The position numbers and the translations under genes were made by a program. This document shows, piece by piece, positions 25,961 to 35,009 of a stretch of 64,000 bases of DNA. This DNA comes from Henriciella sp. (GTDB lineage: Bacteria; Pseudomonadota; Alphaproteobacteria; Caulobacterales; Hyphomonadaceae): the NCBI GenBank assembly GCA_017642885.1, contig JAEPOM010000002.1, forward strand, positions 248,001-312,000. The letters run 5' to 3'. The notes beneath the pieces were generated by a model. The model saw nothing but the letters and a program-made list of their open reading frames with translations. It ran no database searches and was not told where the DNA came from. Positions within the stretch are counted from its first letter, which is position 1; each line of letters starts with the position of its first letter.

Positions 25961-26743
25961 CTAAACAAGGTACTTCGCGCGTAGTTTGTCCGTTTCGGCG
26001 GTGCCGACGCCCAGGGTTTCTGCGAGATAGGTGTCGACGCTTCCAGCCCGCTCGGTGATGGTGTCGAGCGCCCCGTGCAGGAATTCGGCGCTGACCCCGA
26101 CGAAGGGATGATAGACCTCATCGTCAAAGTCCTTGCCGATATGCTGATTGAACATGCGCGCCATTTCCGGCAGGCGTTCGGCGACATTAGCGGCTTCATT
26201 GGTGAGTTCGTAATCGGCGAAAATCGTATCCCGGTCGACGCCGAGGACATGGTGCGTCAGGGCACACAGGATACCTGTACGATCCTTCCCAGCCGCACAA
26301 TTCACGACGGCGGCGTCGCCCTCGTCCAGATCCGCGAGCGATGAAAACCAGTCCGAAAACGTCTCAACATGCTGAGGCTTGAACGGCGCTTCGCGATAAT
26401 AGTCGACCATCCAGCCGCGCGCTTGCGGCGCATCAACCGCGACTTCTGAAAGGAAGCGGACGTGCGGCGCCTGGGCAGCATGCCCGAGGTCGCTGGAGAG
26501 AACCGTCACGCCTTCGACGGGCCAGCGGTGGCCGTGGCGCTCACGCTCATCCGGACGACGCAAATCCGCCTGGATCTTGATACGATAGGTTTCAAGCGCC
26601 GCTAAATCGGCCTCGCTCGCTTCCCCGAATTGTGCAGAACGAAACAGCGAACCGGTGCGAACTTTGGCACCGTCTGCACCCCGATATCCGCCAAAATCGC
26701 GAAAGTTGCGAACATTCTCGAAGCTTTTGACCCTGTCTTGCAT
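25961..26743 (-). CDS. Tyrosine/lipid phosphatase, Y_phosphatase3 family
   Basis: A 260-residue protein that opens with the family signature NFRDFGGYRGADG and carries the catalytic P-loop VNCAAGKDRTG (Cys nucleophile, Arg). The GKDR version is that of the atypical PTP group related to MptpB, which can act on phosphotyrosine, phosphoserine and phosphoinositides. The ribosome binding site GGAG lies inside the eight bases left after the stop of the AMP nucleosidase gene, so both are probably expressed from one messenger. The link to purine metabolism is unexplained. Confidence 0.9.
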   Translation of the reverse strand: MQDRVKSFENVRNFRDFGGYRGADGAKVRTGSLFRSAQFGEASEADLAALETYRIKIQADLRRPDERERHGHRWPVEGVTVLSSDLGHAAQAPHVRFLSEVAVDAPQARGWMVDYYREAPFKPQHVETFSDWFSSLADLDEGDAAVVNCAAGKDRTGILCALTHHVLGVDRDTIFADYELTNEAANVAERLPEMARMFNQHIGKDFDDEVYHPFVGVSAEFLHGALDTITERAGSVDTYLAETLGVGTAETDKLRAKYLV

Positions 26744-26751
26744 GAGGTCTC

Positions 26752-28200
26752 CTATCTAAACGGTGGTTCGTCGAACGCGCGCAGTTTTCGGCTATGAAGA
26801 GCGGCCCCTTCACTAGCGAGCTTCTCAAGCGTCGCGACGCCGATCTGCAAGTGCTGCCCGATCGATTTTTCATAGAACTTATTGGCTGCACCCGGCAGTT
26901 TGATCTCACCGTGTAGCGGCTTGTCGGACACGCAGAGCAAAACACCATATGGCACCCGCAGGCGGAAGCCGTTCGCGGCAATCGTAGCGCTTTCCATATC
27001 GATCGCGATGGCCCGCGACTGGTTGAACCGGCGGGCACTGTCGGTGAAACGAAGCTCCCAGTTTCGGTCATCAGTCGTCACAACCGTACCCGTGCGCAGG
27101 CGCTTCTTGAGCGTTTCGCCGCTCTCGCCGGTCACGTCCGCAGCCGCTTCCTGCAGGGCGACCTGCACCTCGGCGATGGGCGGGATCGGAATATCTGGAG
27201 AGAGCACATCATCCAGAACGTGGTCATCGCGCAAATAAGCGTGGGCGAGGACATAGTCCCCGATCGTCTGGCTGTGGCGCAGTCCGCCGCAATGCCCCAC
27301 CATGATCCAGCATTCCGGTCTTAGCACCGCCAAATGGTCAGTGATCGTTTTCGCGTTAGACGGGCCGACGCCAATATTGACGAGCGTAATGCCGGACCCA
27401 TCTTCTGCGGTCAGGTGATAAGCTGGCATCTGGAACCGGCGCCATGGCGCATTATCGATCTGCTCGCGCGCATCCTTGGTTTGGCCATCCACCACGAGAC
27501 CGCCAGCGACGGAAAGCTCCTTGTAGCGTCCGCCATTGCGAAGCTCTTCGAGGCCCCAGTCGACAAAGGCGTCGACATAGCGATGATAGTTGGTGAACAG
27601 CAAATAGCGCTGAAAGTGCTTTACCGGTGTGCCGGTATAGTGCTGCAGGCGCTTCAGCGAGAAGTCCGTCCGCGGGGCATCAAACAAGGCCAGCGGGCGA
27701 TGGTCATATGGCTCAAACAGTTCGCCGTCGGCGATCTCGTCGCCAATATCGGACAGCTGAGGAGACGGGAACCATTTCGCGAGTTCTGCCGGGTTGATTT
27801 CGTCGAGGCCGTTGGCCTGCCCCTGCTCCCAGACATAGGCATAGGGAATTTCCGTGGTCGAACGCCGAACATGCACCGAAACATCATAGTCTTGCAGCAA
27901 TAGCTCGAGCTGTTCACTCAAATACCGGCTGAAGAATTCTGGCTGTGCGATTGTGGTCGAGTAGGTGCCCGCTTCTGACATTTTGCCAAAAGCGCGAGAG
28001 ATCGGCGGTGGCGGCCCGTCGGGATTATATTCGATCACGAGCTCGGGATAGCAGAATGCGCCATCCGCGCGAGCATCTGGATCGGGTGTCTTACCGTCTC
28101 GGAGGAAGTCTTGAAGGGCAGAGCAAAGCGCATCGACCGCTTCTGAATAGAGCTTTTCCAGCTCATTTATTATGGTTTTTGTATTTTCTAGTTTTGTCAT
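26752..28200 (-). CDS. amn: AMP nucleosidase
   Basis: A 482-residue protein very close in size to E. coli Amn (484). It has the N-terminal Amn-specific domain (YPELVIEYNPDGPPPPISRA and RYLLFTNYHRYVDAF) and a C-terminal nucleoside-phosphorylase-like domain (WIMVGHCGGLRHSQTIGDYV; AIDMESATIAANGFR). It splits AMP to adenine and ribose 5-phosphate in the cytosol. An AAGGAGG ribosome binding site precedes the ATG. The GT-C gene 60 bases upstream and the phosphatase gene 8 bases downstream lie on the same strand. Confidence 0.95.
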   Translation of the reverse strand: MTKLENTKTIINELEKLYSEAVDALCSALQDFLRDGKTPDPDARADGAFCYPELVIEYNPDGPPPPISRAFGKMSEAGTYSTTIAQPEFFSRYLSEQLELLLQDYDVSVHVRRSTTEIPYAYVWEQGQANGLDEINPAELAKWFPSPQLSDIGDEIADGELFEPYDHRPLALFDAPRTDFSLKRLQHYTGTPVKHFQRYLLFTNYHRYVDAFVDWGLEELRNGGRYKELSVAGGLVVDGQTKDAREQIDNAPWRRFQMPAYHLTAEDGSGITLVNIGVGPSNAKTITDHLAVLRPECWIMVGHCGGLRHSQTIGDYVLAHAYLRDDHVLDDVLSPDIPIPPIAEVQVALQEAAADVTGESGETLKKRLRTGTVVTTDDRNWELRFTDSARRFNQSRAIAIDMESATIAANGFRLRVPYGVLLCVSDKPLHGEIKLPGAANKFYEKSIGQHLQIGVATLEKLASEGAALHSRKLRAFDEPPFR

Positions 28201-28260
28201 GGCCTCCTTTGCCGCAAACCCGTTTCGGGGTCAACGGCGCGGGGCTGCACGGCATGGCAC

Positions 28261-30045
28261 CTATTCCGGTTTGATCCGGTAGAGCCTGACAACACCATCA
28301 GTCTCGGTCAGACCATCGGCGGGCTCCAGCCAATCAGGAATATCGTCGCGGTTGAGGTGCGCCGCCAAGCCGCCCGGCCACATCTCGCCATAGCGCGTGG
28401 TCTCTCGCAGGCCTTTGCAAAACACGAGGTGGGTCGCTTTCAAGTCGAGCAATTTTTCATGTGCATGGTCAGCCGGAGCGATCAGCACCTCGTTCGATCG
28501 TTCCAATCCTTGAATATTGCGATGGTAGGGACCAGCAAAAACCGAATGCGGGGTTCGCGCCAGGATCTGCGGACCGAGATAGATGGGCGCCTGAATCCGA
28601 AGGAGCGGTTCCTTACGTATACTGGAATAGGCAGATGGCGTGATGCATTCAACGTTCTTCGCAGGCGCCAGGCGGCTCGGAAACTGCGCTGATATGTTTT
28701 CCCAGGTAATCGGCGACAAGATGAGCACGGCGAAAATCAAACCGAGAAGCGGCTGCGCCCCGCCTTTCGCCCGCCAGCGCGCAAATAGCATACCGACCAT
28801 CCACCCAGCCCCGATCGCCGCAAACACATGCGAAAAGGACTGCCCGCGGATCTGCCAGATGGTGGTCACGATGGACAAAGCGAACAAGAGTGCGAGCCCG
28901 ATGCGCGCTGTCCTCTGGTCTTCGCTTGAAGTAACGATCATCATGGTTGTCGCCAAGCTGGCAACGGCCAGAAACCCAAACACCCAGACCACGCGGCCCG
29001 GTTCTTCGGCGATCAAGATAGAGAGCGGCTTTGCCTCTCCGACCATGTTGAGCCAGGACAATCTCACTGAATCTGAGACTGTCGCATACGGGTCAGCCAG
29101 GCAGGCCGGATTGACCGCGATGATCACCGCCAGGGTCAACGCACCAGCGATTGCACCAGCGATGAGGCGTGTCCACCATGTGCCAAGCACTCCGCCGAAA
29201 ACACCGAGGAGCATGAACAATCCGCCGCCGACCAGGAAACCAGCCCAGTGCGAGGTTCCATATGCGTCGCAGGTGAACCGGGCGGATGACCCCCCCGGCG
29301 CATCGAGTACGTAGAACAGGCAGGCGAAGACGATCAGAGCAAATCCAAACACCCCCAGACGCACCCCTTCGCGATGTCCGCGAACAATCCAGAACAGGCC
29401 CATGATCGCGATCAACCCACCGACATAGGGCAAGGATTCAAGCGCGATCGAGAGCATCGCAGTCACACAAAGCGCGAGCACAATGCCAGACCGATTGCTC
29501 AGCGTCGGCGATAGTACTGCGGTAAACCCGGCCAGAGTAAGAACAACGACAAAGCCGTGATGATCGATCCTGCCCGGCCAAAAATTGAAAACCGCGGCAG
29601 AGGTGGCAAAGAAGATCAAGCCAAAGGCCTGCCCGGCTCTGTTCAACTGCAAACGCTGCATGATCTGGGTCAAAAAGGTAAATGCTGCGGCCAACAAAAT
29701 CAGCGGCCAGACGCCAATTGCGAGCGATTCTGCAGCGGTTTGTCCAAGAAAAGGCCGCAGCACCAGGATCAGGCCTGCGATAAACAGATCCGGCAGCCGG
29801 GACCAATGCATCTCGCCGCCTTCCGGGGTCAGAAGACGGGCTTGGTCAACGTCAAACCAGCTTTGTCCATCGATCATGTCGCGAATTTGCTGCAGGCGCA
29901 TCAAGTCGTCGGCATCAGGCATCCAACCTGCGAACACATCGGTGATGCGCGGCAATAACATCAACAGAAAGGCCGCTGCTACGGCCCAGACCGCCCATTT
30001 ACCATCAATAAGCCCGCCAGCAGGGCGAATGTGTGAAGACGCCAT
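28261..30045 (-). CDS. Polytopic GT-C-type membrane glycosyltransferase-like protein
   Basis: A 594-residue protein with about twelve membrane helices and a soluble C-terminal domain of about 120 residues ending in VVRLYRIKPE. The first periplasmic loop (WMPDADDLMRLQQIRDMIDG, then EMHWSRLPD) carries an acidic, Arg-containing motif like that of STT3/PglB and other GT-C enzymes. The segment FNFWPGRIDHHG also fits this fold. It starts divergently from a GT2 plus GtrA pair that can deliver a lipid-linked sugar, so it may be the transferase that uses it. I cannot tell whether the acceptor is protein, lipid or glycan. Confidence 0.7.
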   Translation of the reverse strand: MASSHIRPAGGLIDGKWAVWAVAAAFLLMLLPRITDVFAGWMPDADDLMRLQQIRDMIDGQSWFDVDQARLLTPEGGEMHWSRLPDLFIAGLILVLRPFLGQTAAESLAIGVWPLILLAAAFTFLTQIMQRLQLNRAGQAFGLIFFATSAAVFNFWPGRIDHHGFVVVLTLAGFTAVLSPTLSNRSGIVLALCVTAMLSIALESLPYVGGLIAIMGLFWIVRGHREGVRLGVFGFALIVFACLFYVLDAPGGSSARFTCDAYGTSHWAGFLVGGGLFMLLGVFGGVLGTWWTRLIAGAIAGALTLAVIIAVNPACLADPYATVSDSVRLSWLNMVGEAKPLSILIAEEPGRVVWVFGFLAVASLATTMMIVTSSEDQRTARIGLALLFALSIVTTIWQIRGQSFSHVFAAIGAGWMVGMLFARWRAKGGAQPLLGLIFAVLILSPITWENISAQFPSRLAPAKNVECITPSAYSSIRKEPLLRIQAPIYLGPQILARTPHSVFAGPYHRNIQGLERSNEVLIAPADHAHEKLLDLKATHLVFCKGLRETTRYGEMWPGGLAAHLNRDDIPDWLEPADGLTETDGVVRLYRIKPE

Positions 30046-30126
30046 TAGTAATTTGCTCCCGGGGCCTTACCCGTCCTTAAGTATAGTCGCGCTATCGCAT
30101 AGGGAGGTTACTGAAAGGCTTCACCC

Positions 30127-31104
30127 ATGCGCCGCGCCTTTGAAGGGTCCAATCCATACGCTCAAAGCGACGCCGCTGAACCCCGCATCGCCGTGACCAT
30201 TCCGTGTTACAATGAAGCGGTGACGATTGCCAAAGTGATCGCCGATTTCAAAGCCGCCCTGCCCGACGCAGATATCTATGTCTTCGACAATAACTCGACC
30301 GACAATACCGCCCAGATCGCGCGCGATGCAGGCGCCATCGTTCGGTCAGAGCGCCGCCAGGGTAAAGGCCATGTTGTGCGCCGTATCTTCTCTGATGTGG
30401 AAGCCGATATCTACCTGATGGTGGATGGAGATGACACGTATGACGCTACAGTCGCCAATACGCTGATTGAACTTCTCAAGCGCAATCATGTCGACATGGT
30501 CGTCGGCACCCGCGCAGACGTGACCAAGGATGCCGGCCGCGAAGGGCACGCGTTCGGCAACAAGATCTTCAACAAGATTTATGGCCGCCTGTTCGGTAAG
30601 CAGTTTTCGGACATATTCTCCGGCTATCGCATTTTTTCACGCCGTTTCGTGAAATCCTTCCCAGCCGTGTCCAGCGGTTTCGAGATTGAGACCGAAATGT
30701 CGGTGCATTGCAGCCAGCTCGGAATCTCCACGCTCGAACGGCCGACACATTACGGGGTCCGCCCGGATGACAGTCATTCGAAGTTGCGGACGTTCAGCGA
30801 TGGGTTCCGGATCCTCGGCATGTTCGCCATGTTGGCCAAGGAAACTCGGCCTGCAGCTTTCTTCGGAGCGATCGGACTGGCGCTCGTCGCGCTTGCTGGC
30901 ATTCTCGCCGCGCCGCTCGTCCTGACCTATTTCGAAACCGGCCTCGTCCCACGTTTCCCAACCGCGATTCTGGCGACGAGCCTTGTCATGATGGCCTCTA
31001 TCTCGGCTGTCTGCGGATTGATCCTCGATAGCCTGGCGCGCGCGCGAACCGAGGCCAAGCGCTCCGTATTCCTCAGCTATCCGGCCCGGGACTGGACAAG
31101 ATGA
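30127..31104 (+). CDS. Family 2 glycosyltransferase with C-terminal membrane helices
   Basis: A 325-residue GT2 enzyme: VTIPCYNEAVTIAKVI, FDNNSTDNT, the DxD-type metal site VDGDDTYDA, and FSGYRIFSRRFVKSFPAVSSG, then two hydrophobic helices near the end. It is of the DPM1-like class acting at the membrane on polyprenyl phosphate. The next gene overlaps by ATGA and encodes a GtrA-type flippase-like protein, the common partner. A GT-C-like gene is divergent, with 81 bases between them. Confidence 0.9.
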   Translation: MRRAFEGSNPYAQSDAAEPRIAVTIPCYNEAVTIAKVIADFKAALPDADIYVFDNNSTDNTAQIARDAGAIVRSERRQGKGHVVRRIFSDVEADIYLMVDGDDTYDATVANTLIELLKRNHVDMVVGTRADVTKDAGREGHAFGNKIFNKIYGRLFGKQFSDIFSGYRIFSRRFVKSFPAVSSGFEIETEMSVHCSQLGISTLERPTHYGVRPDDSHSKLRTFSDGFRILGMFAMLAKETRPAAFFGAIGLALVALAGILAAPLVLTYFETGLVPRFPTAILATSLVMMASISAVCGLILDSLARARTEAKRSVFLSYPARDWTR

Positions 31105-31493
31105 GCAGATTGCAAGTGAGCAAGTTTGCCCGATTTGCAGGTGTCGGTGGCACCGGCTTCGTCGTCGATACAGGCCTTACATTGTTGCTCATCCATCGCG
31201 GTATCGATCCGTTCACATCACGCATCTTCGGTATCCTGTTCGCGATGATCACCACGTGGCGGCTCAATCGCGCTCTGACTTTTGGCGCCAGCCGCACGAG
31301 TCAGACCAGCGAGGGCGCTCGTTACTTTATGGTCGCGACCCTAGCGGCGATCTTGAGCTACGCCATTTACACGGCCTTGCTCGTCAGCATTTCGGGTTTT
31401 CCACCGGCGCTTGCCATTGTTATCGCGGTCGGAACCACAACGCTGGTCTCATTCCTCGGATATAGCCGGTTCGCGTTCAAGACCGCCGTCTGA
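31101..31493 (+). CDS. GtrA-family membrane protein
   Basis: A 130-residue protein with four membrane helices and the GtrA features FARFAGVGGTGFVVDTGLTL and the ending [14 protein letters not shown] [13 protein letters not shown]. GtrA proteins are thought to move undecaprenyl-linked sugars across the inner membrane. It is translationally coupled to the GT2 gene by ATGA. Its last 17 bases overlap the 3' end of the convergent purK. Confidence 0.92.
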   Translation: MSRLQVSKFARFAGVGGTGFVVDTGLTLLLIHRGIDPFTSRIFGILFAMITTWRLNRALTFGASRTSQTSEGARYFMVATLAAILSYAIYTALLVSISGFPPALAIVIAVGTTTLVSFLGYSRFAFKTAV

Positions 31494-32544
31494 CCAGGTG
31501 CCCCATTTTGCGGCCGGGTTTGGCTTCGCGCTTCCCGTAAAGCGTCAGGATCCCGTCCGCTGACAAAACATCCGGCGGCACCAAGGCTTCCTCGCCCAGA
31601 AGATTCAGCATCTCGACATCATGATAGCGCGTGACCGGGCCAAGCGGCCACCCGGCAACAGCGCGGATATGCTGCTCAAACTGACCCGTCGCGCAGGCTT
31701 CCGGCGTCCAGTGTCCGGAATTGTGGACTCGCGGCGCGAACTCGTTGGCGAGCAGTGTTCCATCTTCGAGAACAAAGAATTCCAGCGCCAGCACGCCGAC
31801 ATAGTTCATTGCATGCGCGAGCGCCTCAGCCGCCGCTTCGGCGCGCTTGGTGACATCTTCATTTAGGTCACTCGGCACGACCGAGCGTTTCAAGATTCCG
31901 TTCACATGCTCGTTGCGTGGCAGGTCATAGCAAAGCGTGTCTCCGACCGCGTCGCGAGCGATAATCACGGATACTTCCCGCTCGAACGGCACCATGGCTT
32001 CAAGAATACAGGGCGCGTTTGCAAGCGCCTTGTGAGCGGCCTCAAAATCATCGCCGGATTCAAGCCGAACCTGGCCCTTGCCATCATAGCCGTCGCGCCG
32101 CGTTTTCAGGATCCCGCGTCCGCCAAACACCTTTAGTGGCGCGGCGATGTCTTCAGGGCTGTTCACCTCGGCAAAGTCCGCCGTTTCAATCCCGCAGTCT
32201 CGCAAGAACGCCTTCTCGACCAGTCGATCCTGCGAAACTTCCAGCGGCTGTGATCCCGGGCGGACGGATATGCCGGCATCGATCAACGCCTTCGCAGCTT
32301 CGACCGGAACGTTTTCAAACTCGTACGTGACGACATCGCAGCCTTCGGCCCAGTCAATCAGCGCCTCGATATCGGTATAGGCACCGAGCGCGTGGCTGGC
32401 GGAAACGCGCGCTGCCGGACTGTCATGCTCAGGGCAATAAATCGAGACGTCAAAGCCGAGTTGGGCTGCGGCGCTCGCCATCATGCGCCCGAGCTGGCCG
32501 CCGCCAAGAATTCCGATCGTGGCGCCAGCGGTCAGAGCATTCAT
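31477..32544 (-). CDS. purK: N5-carboxyaminoimidazole ribonucleotide synthase
   Basis: A 355-residue ATP-grasp enzyme: [16 protein letters not shown] at the start, [19 protein letters not shown] (ATP-binding loop) and [16 protein letters not shown]. It carboxylates AIR with bicarbonate and ATP in de novo purine synthesis. The ATG overlaps the purE stop (ATGA), giving the usual purEK order. Its C-terminal codons overlap gtrA on the opposite strand by 17 bases. The length matches the family. Confidence 0.96.
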   Translation of the reverse strand: MNALTAGATIGILGGGQLGRMMASAAAQLGFDVSIYCPEHDSPAARVSASHALGAYTDIEALIDWAEGCDVVTYEFENVPVEAAKALIDAGISVRPGSQPLEVSQDRLVEKAFLRDCGIETADFAEVNSPEDIAAPLKVFGGRGILKTRRDGYDGKGQVRLESGDDFEAAHKALANAPCILEAMVPFEREVSVIIARDAVGDTLCYDLPRNEHVNGILKRSVVPSDLNEDVTKRAEAAAEALAHAMNYVGVLALEFFVLEDGTLLANEFAPRVHNSGHWTPEACATGQFEQHIRAVAGWPLGPVTRYHDVEMLNLLGEEALVPPDVLSADGILTLYGKREAKPGRKMGHLVRRRS

Positions 32545-33044
32545 GTCTGCGGCGTCTCCTGGACCGCGGCGGTCTGCGCCGCTCTGAATGCATCCAGCTT
32601 TTCAGCTACACTCGCATCCTCCAGCGCGATGATCGACGCAGCGAGAATACCGGCATTCGCTGCACCGGCCTCACCGATGGCAAGCGTCCCGACAGGAACC
32701 CCTTTCGGCATCTGGGCGATCGACAACAAACTGTCGATTCCGCTCAAGGCACGAGATTGTACAGGTACGCCGAGTACCGGGAGCGGCGTCATCGATGCGG
32801 CCATGCCGGGCAGATGCGCTGCGCCGCCTGCGCCCGCAATGATGACCTTCAGGCCATTCGCCTTGGCGCTAGTTGCGTACTCGTAAAGGCGCTGGGGCGT
32901 GCGATGTGCAGATACGATTTGCGCTTCATAGGCGACACCAAGCTCGTCCAGGATCGCGCAGGCTTTCTCCATCACAGGCCAGTCCGACTGACTGCCCATG
33001 ATGACGCCGACGAGCGGAGTATCACTATTCGAGGTTTGGGCCAT
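32541..33044 (-). CDS. purE: N5-carboxyaminoimidazole ribonucleotide mutase
   Basis: A 167-residue class I PurE with [31 protein letters not shown] and the [24 protein letters not shown] core that binds carboxy-AIR. It moves the carboxylate from N5 to C4. A frame open to 33293 has no homology before the ATG at 33044, which is preceded by a G-rich stretch. It forms an operon with purK by start-stop overlap and diverges from the diguanylate cyclase gene. Confidence 0.97.
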   Translation of the reverse strand: MAQTSNSDTPLVGVIMGSQSDWPVMEKACAILDELGVAYEAQIVSAHRTPQRLYEYATSAKANGLKVIIAGAGGAAHLPGMAASMTPLPVLGVPVQSRALSGIDSLLSIAQMPKGVPVGTLAIGEAGAANAGILAASIIALEDASVAEKLDAFRAAQTAAVQETPQT

Positions 33045-33166
33045 TCGGACCCCCCATCTCAAAGCGCGCAACATAGAAATCTCGCCTGCCGCGTCAACCA
33101 CTGAGAGTCTTGCACAAGACTTGTGAAACACTGGGCTTCGCAGGCGAGTTCCGCTACGCTTCGAAA

Positions 33167-33892
33167 ATGCCTGAGTCGCTGGACAAGACCACAATGGATC
33201 GCCGTTATGCAGAACGCTGCCGGGCGCGCCGCGATCTGCTCGCAGCGATTGGCCTCGACCCACAATCCTTGCCTGTGCGCGAGCGCGCCGCAATTGAGGC
33301 GCTGGCAGGGGAAGTGCTGAGCTTGCGCGAAGACCGGGCTCGCCTGAAACACGAACTCGAAACCGCGGCGCACCTTGCCGACCGGGACGCGCTGTGCCCG
33401 ATCTTCAATCGCCGCGCGTTCGAGCGTGAACTTGCCCGAGAGATTTCACTCGCTGAGCGGTATGGGACGCCGCTTTGCATGCTGTTTATCGATCTAGATC
33501 GGTTCAAGCTGATCAATGACCGATTCGGCCACGCGACAGGCGACACAGTGATAAAGCACGTCGCTGAAACGCTCGTCGAAAACCTCCGCCAGAGCGACAT
33601 TGTTGGGCGTCTCGGGGGCGATGAGTTCGGGATCGCTTTTACCCACGCCGAGCTGTCAGATGCCAAGATCAAAGCGGCGAAACTTGAGTCGCTCATCGGC
33701 GCGATCGTGGTGCGAGATGCCGAGAATAACGGACTCGAATCGGTCCATCTCGGGGCATCTTGCGGAGTCGCGGAATGGCGTCGCGGGCGCAATGCGGCAA
33801 GCCTGATCGCTGAGGCAGATGAAACCATGTTTCGCCGCAAAAACGAAAAAAAGCGGGCGCGCGAGGGCGCTGGCACGCAAGATCGTTTCTAA
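33167..33892 (+). CDS. Diguanylate cyclase (GGDEF domain) with inhibitory site
   Basis: A 241-residue protein with an N-terminal helical or coiled-coil segment (to about residue 85) and one GGDEF domain: [35 protein letters not shown] and [11 protein letters not shown]. The active GGDEF sequence is intact and an RxxD product-inhibition motif (RQSD) lies five residues before it, so it should make cyclic di-GMP under feedback control. There is no signal peptide or membrane helix. The frame begins at a TTG (33110), but the ATG at 33167 is more natural; a further ATG lies at 33194. Confidence 0.88.
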   Translation: MPESLDKTTMDRRYAERCRARRDLLAAIGLDPQSLPVRERAAIEALAGEVLSLREDRARLKHELETAAHLADRDALCPIFNRRAFERELAREISLAERYGTPLCMLFIDLDRFKLINDRFGHATGDTVIKHVAETLVENLRQSDIVGRLGGDEFGIAFTHAELSDAKIKAAKLESLIGAIVVRDAENNGLESVHLGASCGVAEWRRGRNAASLIAEADETMFRRKNEKKRAREGAGTQDRF

Positions 33893-33994
33893 TTATAAAT
33901 TCATCCCGGCCGGATCGTGACTCTGTCTTCGACCTATGGTTATCTGTTGCCGATAAGTCACAGAGTTCATTTCACGGAGAGAAGGAGCCTGCCT

Positions 33995-34162
33995 ATGTCG
34001 CTGCAAGGTCGAATCGAAGAGCTGAGAAAACGCCATGAGCAAATCGACGAGAAGATCCACGAAGAGCAGAAACGACCGGCGGGCAATGACATCATCCTGA
34101 AAGATTTAAAGCGACAGAAACTTCGACTTAAAGAAGAGATCGGTATGTTGAGGGCGAGCTAG
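33995..34162 (+). CDS. DUF465/YdcH-type small coiled-coil protein
   Basis: A 55-residue all-helical protein (IEELRKRHEQIDEKIHEEQ; LKRQKLRLKEEIGML) that fits the DUF465/YdcH family, found throughout alphaproteobacteria with unknown function. A strong AGAAGGAG ribosome binding site precedes the ATG at 33995. It stands alone between the cyclase and the SDR-like gene. Short but well supported by family match and ribosome binding site. Confidence 0.88.
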   Translation: MSLQGRIEELRKRHEQIDEKIHEEQKRPAGNDIILKDLKRQKLRLKEEIGMLRAS

Positions 34163-34181
34163 GCTCTGACATGTCGCACAA

Positions 34182-34219
34182 GCGCCCGGTCAGCGCCTGA
34201 GAAACGCTGACGGGAGCGC
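34182..34219. promoter_or_regulatory. Stable hairpin between DUF465 and SDR-like genes
   Basis: GTCAGCG and CGCTGAC form a 7-bp stem with a 9-base loop, extended outward by GCGC/GCGC with interruptions. No T-run follows. It ends four bases before the next start codon, so it could shape expression of the SDR-like gene or act in RNA stability. Confidence 0.4.
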
Positions 34220-34223
34220 GCAA

Positions 34224-34994
34224 ATGGATAAACCAGTTACCCTGATCATCGGGCTTGGGAAAACGGTGGGCGAGTCTGTCGCACGCCGTTTTCTAGATGA
34301 AGGCCATGCGGTGCTTGCCGTCGATCCAGACACGGCGGCGCTTGACGAGCTGCGCAAGACAACCGGCGATAAGATCGCCTATCATCATGGCGCTACGCAT
34401 ACGAAACTTGGCCTGCGCAATGCAATGGCGGCAGCGTTGGAAACCTACAATTTCGTGGACAACGTGGTCTGCATCCCTCCGCTGCCGGAGCCGGATCGCC
34501 TGCTTGAACTGGAAATGGAAGATTTCGAATCGGTTCTGATGAAAACCGTCCGCGGTGCCGTTCAAACTCTTCGTGTGTTTACGCCGGAAATGATCGCTGA
34601 GCGACCCGTGACGGAGAATGCTGCGGACCGATCGCGCCAGACCGGTACGTTTACTTTCGTGCTCTCTCTTGGCGCGCAAATGTCCCAGCCGGGCTGGTTC
34701 AGCGAAAGCGCCTCGCAGCATGCCATTCTCGGCATTGTCAGAGCCGCGGCGATTGAGCTCGCTGATGAAGCGGTCCGGGTAAACGCCATCATCGCCTTGC
34801 GCCCGCGTGCAGAAGGGCGCGAGCCTTGGTTGAAAGATCGCACACCGCTCGGCCGCCCGTCCATGGCCGAGGAAATCGCAGAAACAGCGGCCTTCCTGAG
34901 CAACCCCAACAGCGCGATCATCACCGGCGAAGCCATCACCCTGGATGGCGGTCGCGGGCTGCTCTCAGGATTGATCGTCCGCGACGACGATTAA
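34224..34994 (+). CDS. SDR-fold protein lacking the catalytic residues
   Basis: A 256-residue SDR-like protein. The cofactor loop is altered (IIGLGKTVGESVARRFL, where TGxxxGIG is expected), the NNAG motif reads DNVV, and at the active site the YxxxK pair is replaced: FSESASQHAILG has Glu and Gln in those places. The C-terminal GEAITLDGGRGL is normal. This looks like a pseudoenzyme or one with different chemistry. It precedes a P450 gene by 15 bases on the same strand, so a shared transcript is likely and a common pathway possible. Confidence 0.8.
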   Translation: MDKPVTLIIGLGKTVGESVARRFLDEGHAVLAVDPDTAALDELRKTTGDKIAYHHGATHTKLGLRNAMAAALETYNFVDNVVCIPPLPEPDRLLELEMEDFESVLMKTVRGAVQTLRVFTPEMIAERPVTENAADRSRQTGTFTFVLSLGAQMSQPGWFSESASQHAILGIVRAAAIELADEAVRVNAIIALRPRAEGREPWLKDRTPLGRPSMAEEIAETAAFLSNPNSAIITGEAITLDGGRGLLSGLIVRDDD

Positions 34995-35009
34995 CGCTAG
35001 ATTCCTTCA

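Noticed and set aside
25158..25964. A 268-codon plus-strand frame opposite the nitrilase
   Set aside because: The nitrilase triad on the minus strand is complete. The plus frame gives a His/Arg-rich product with no domain.
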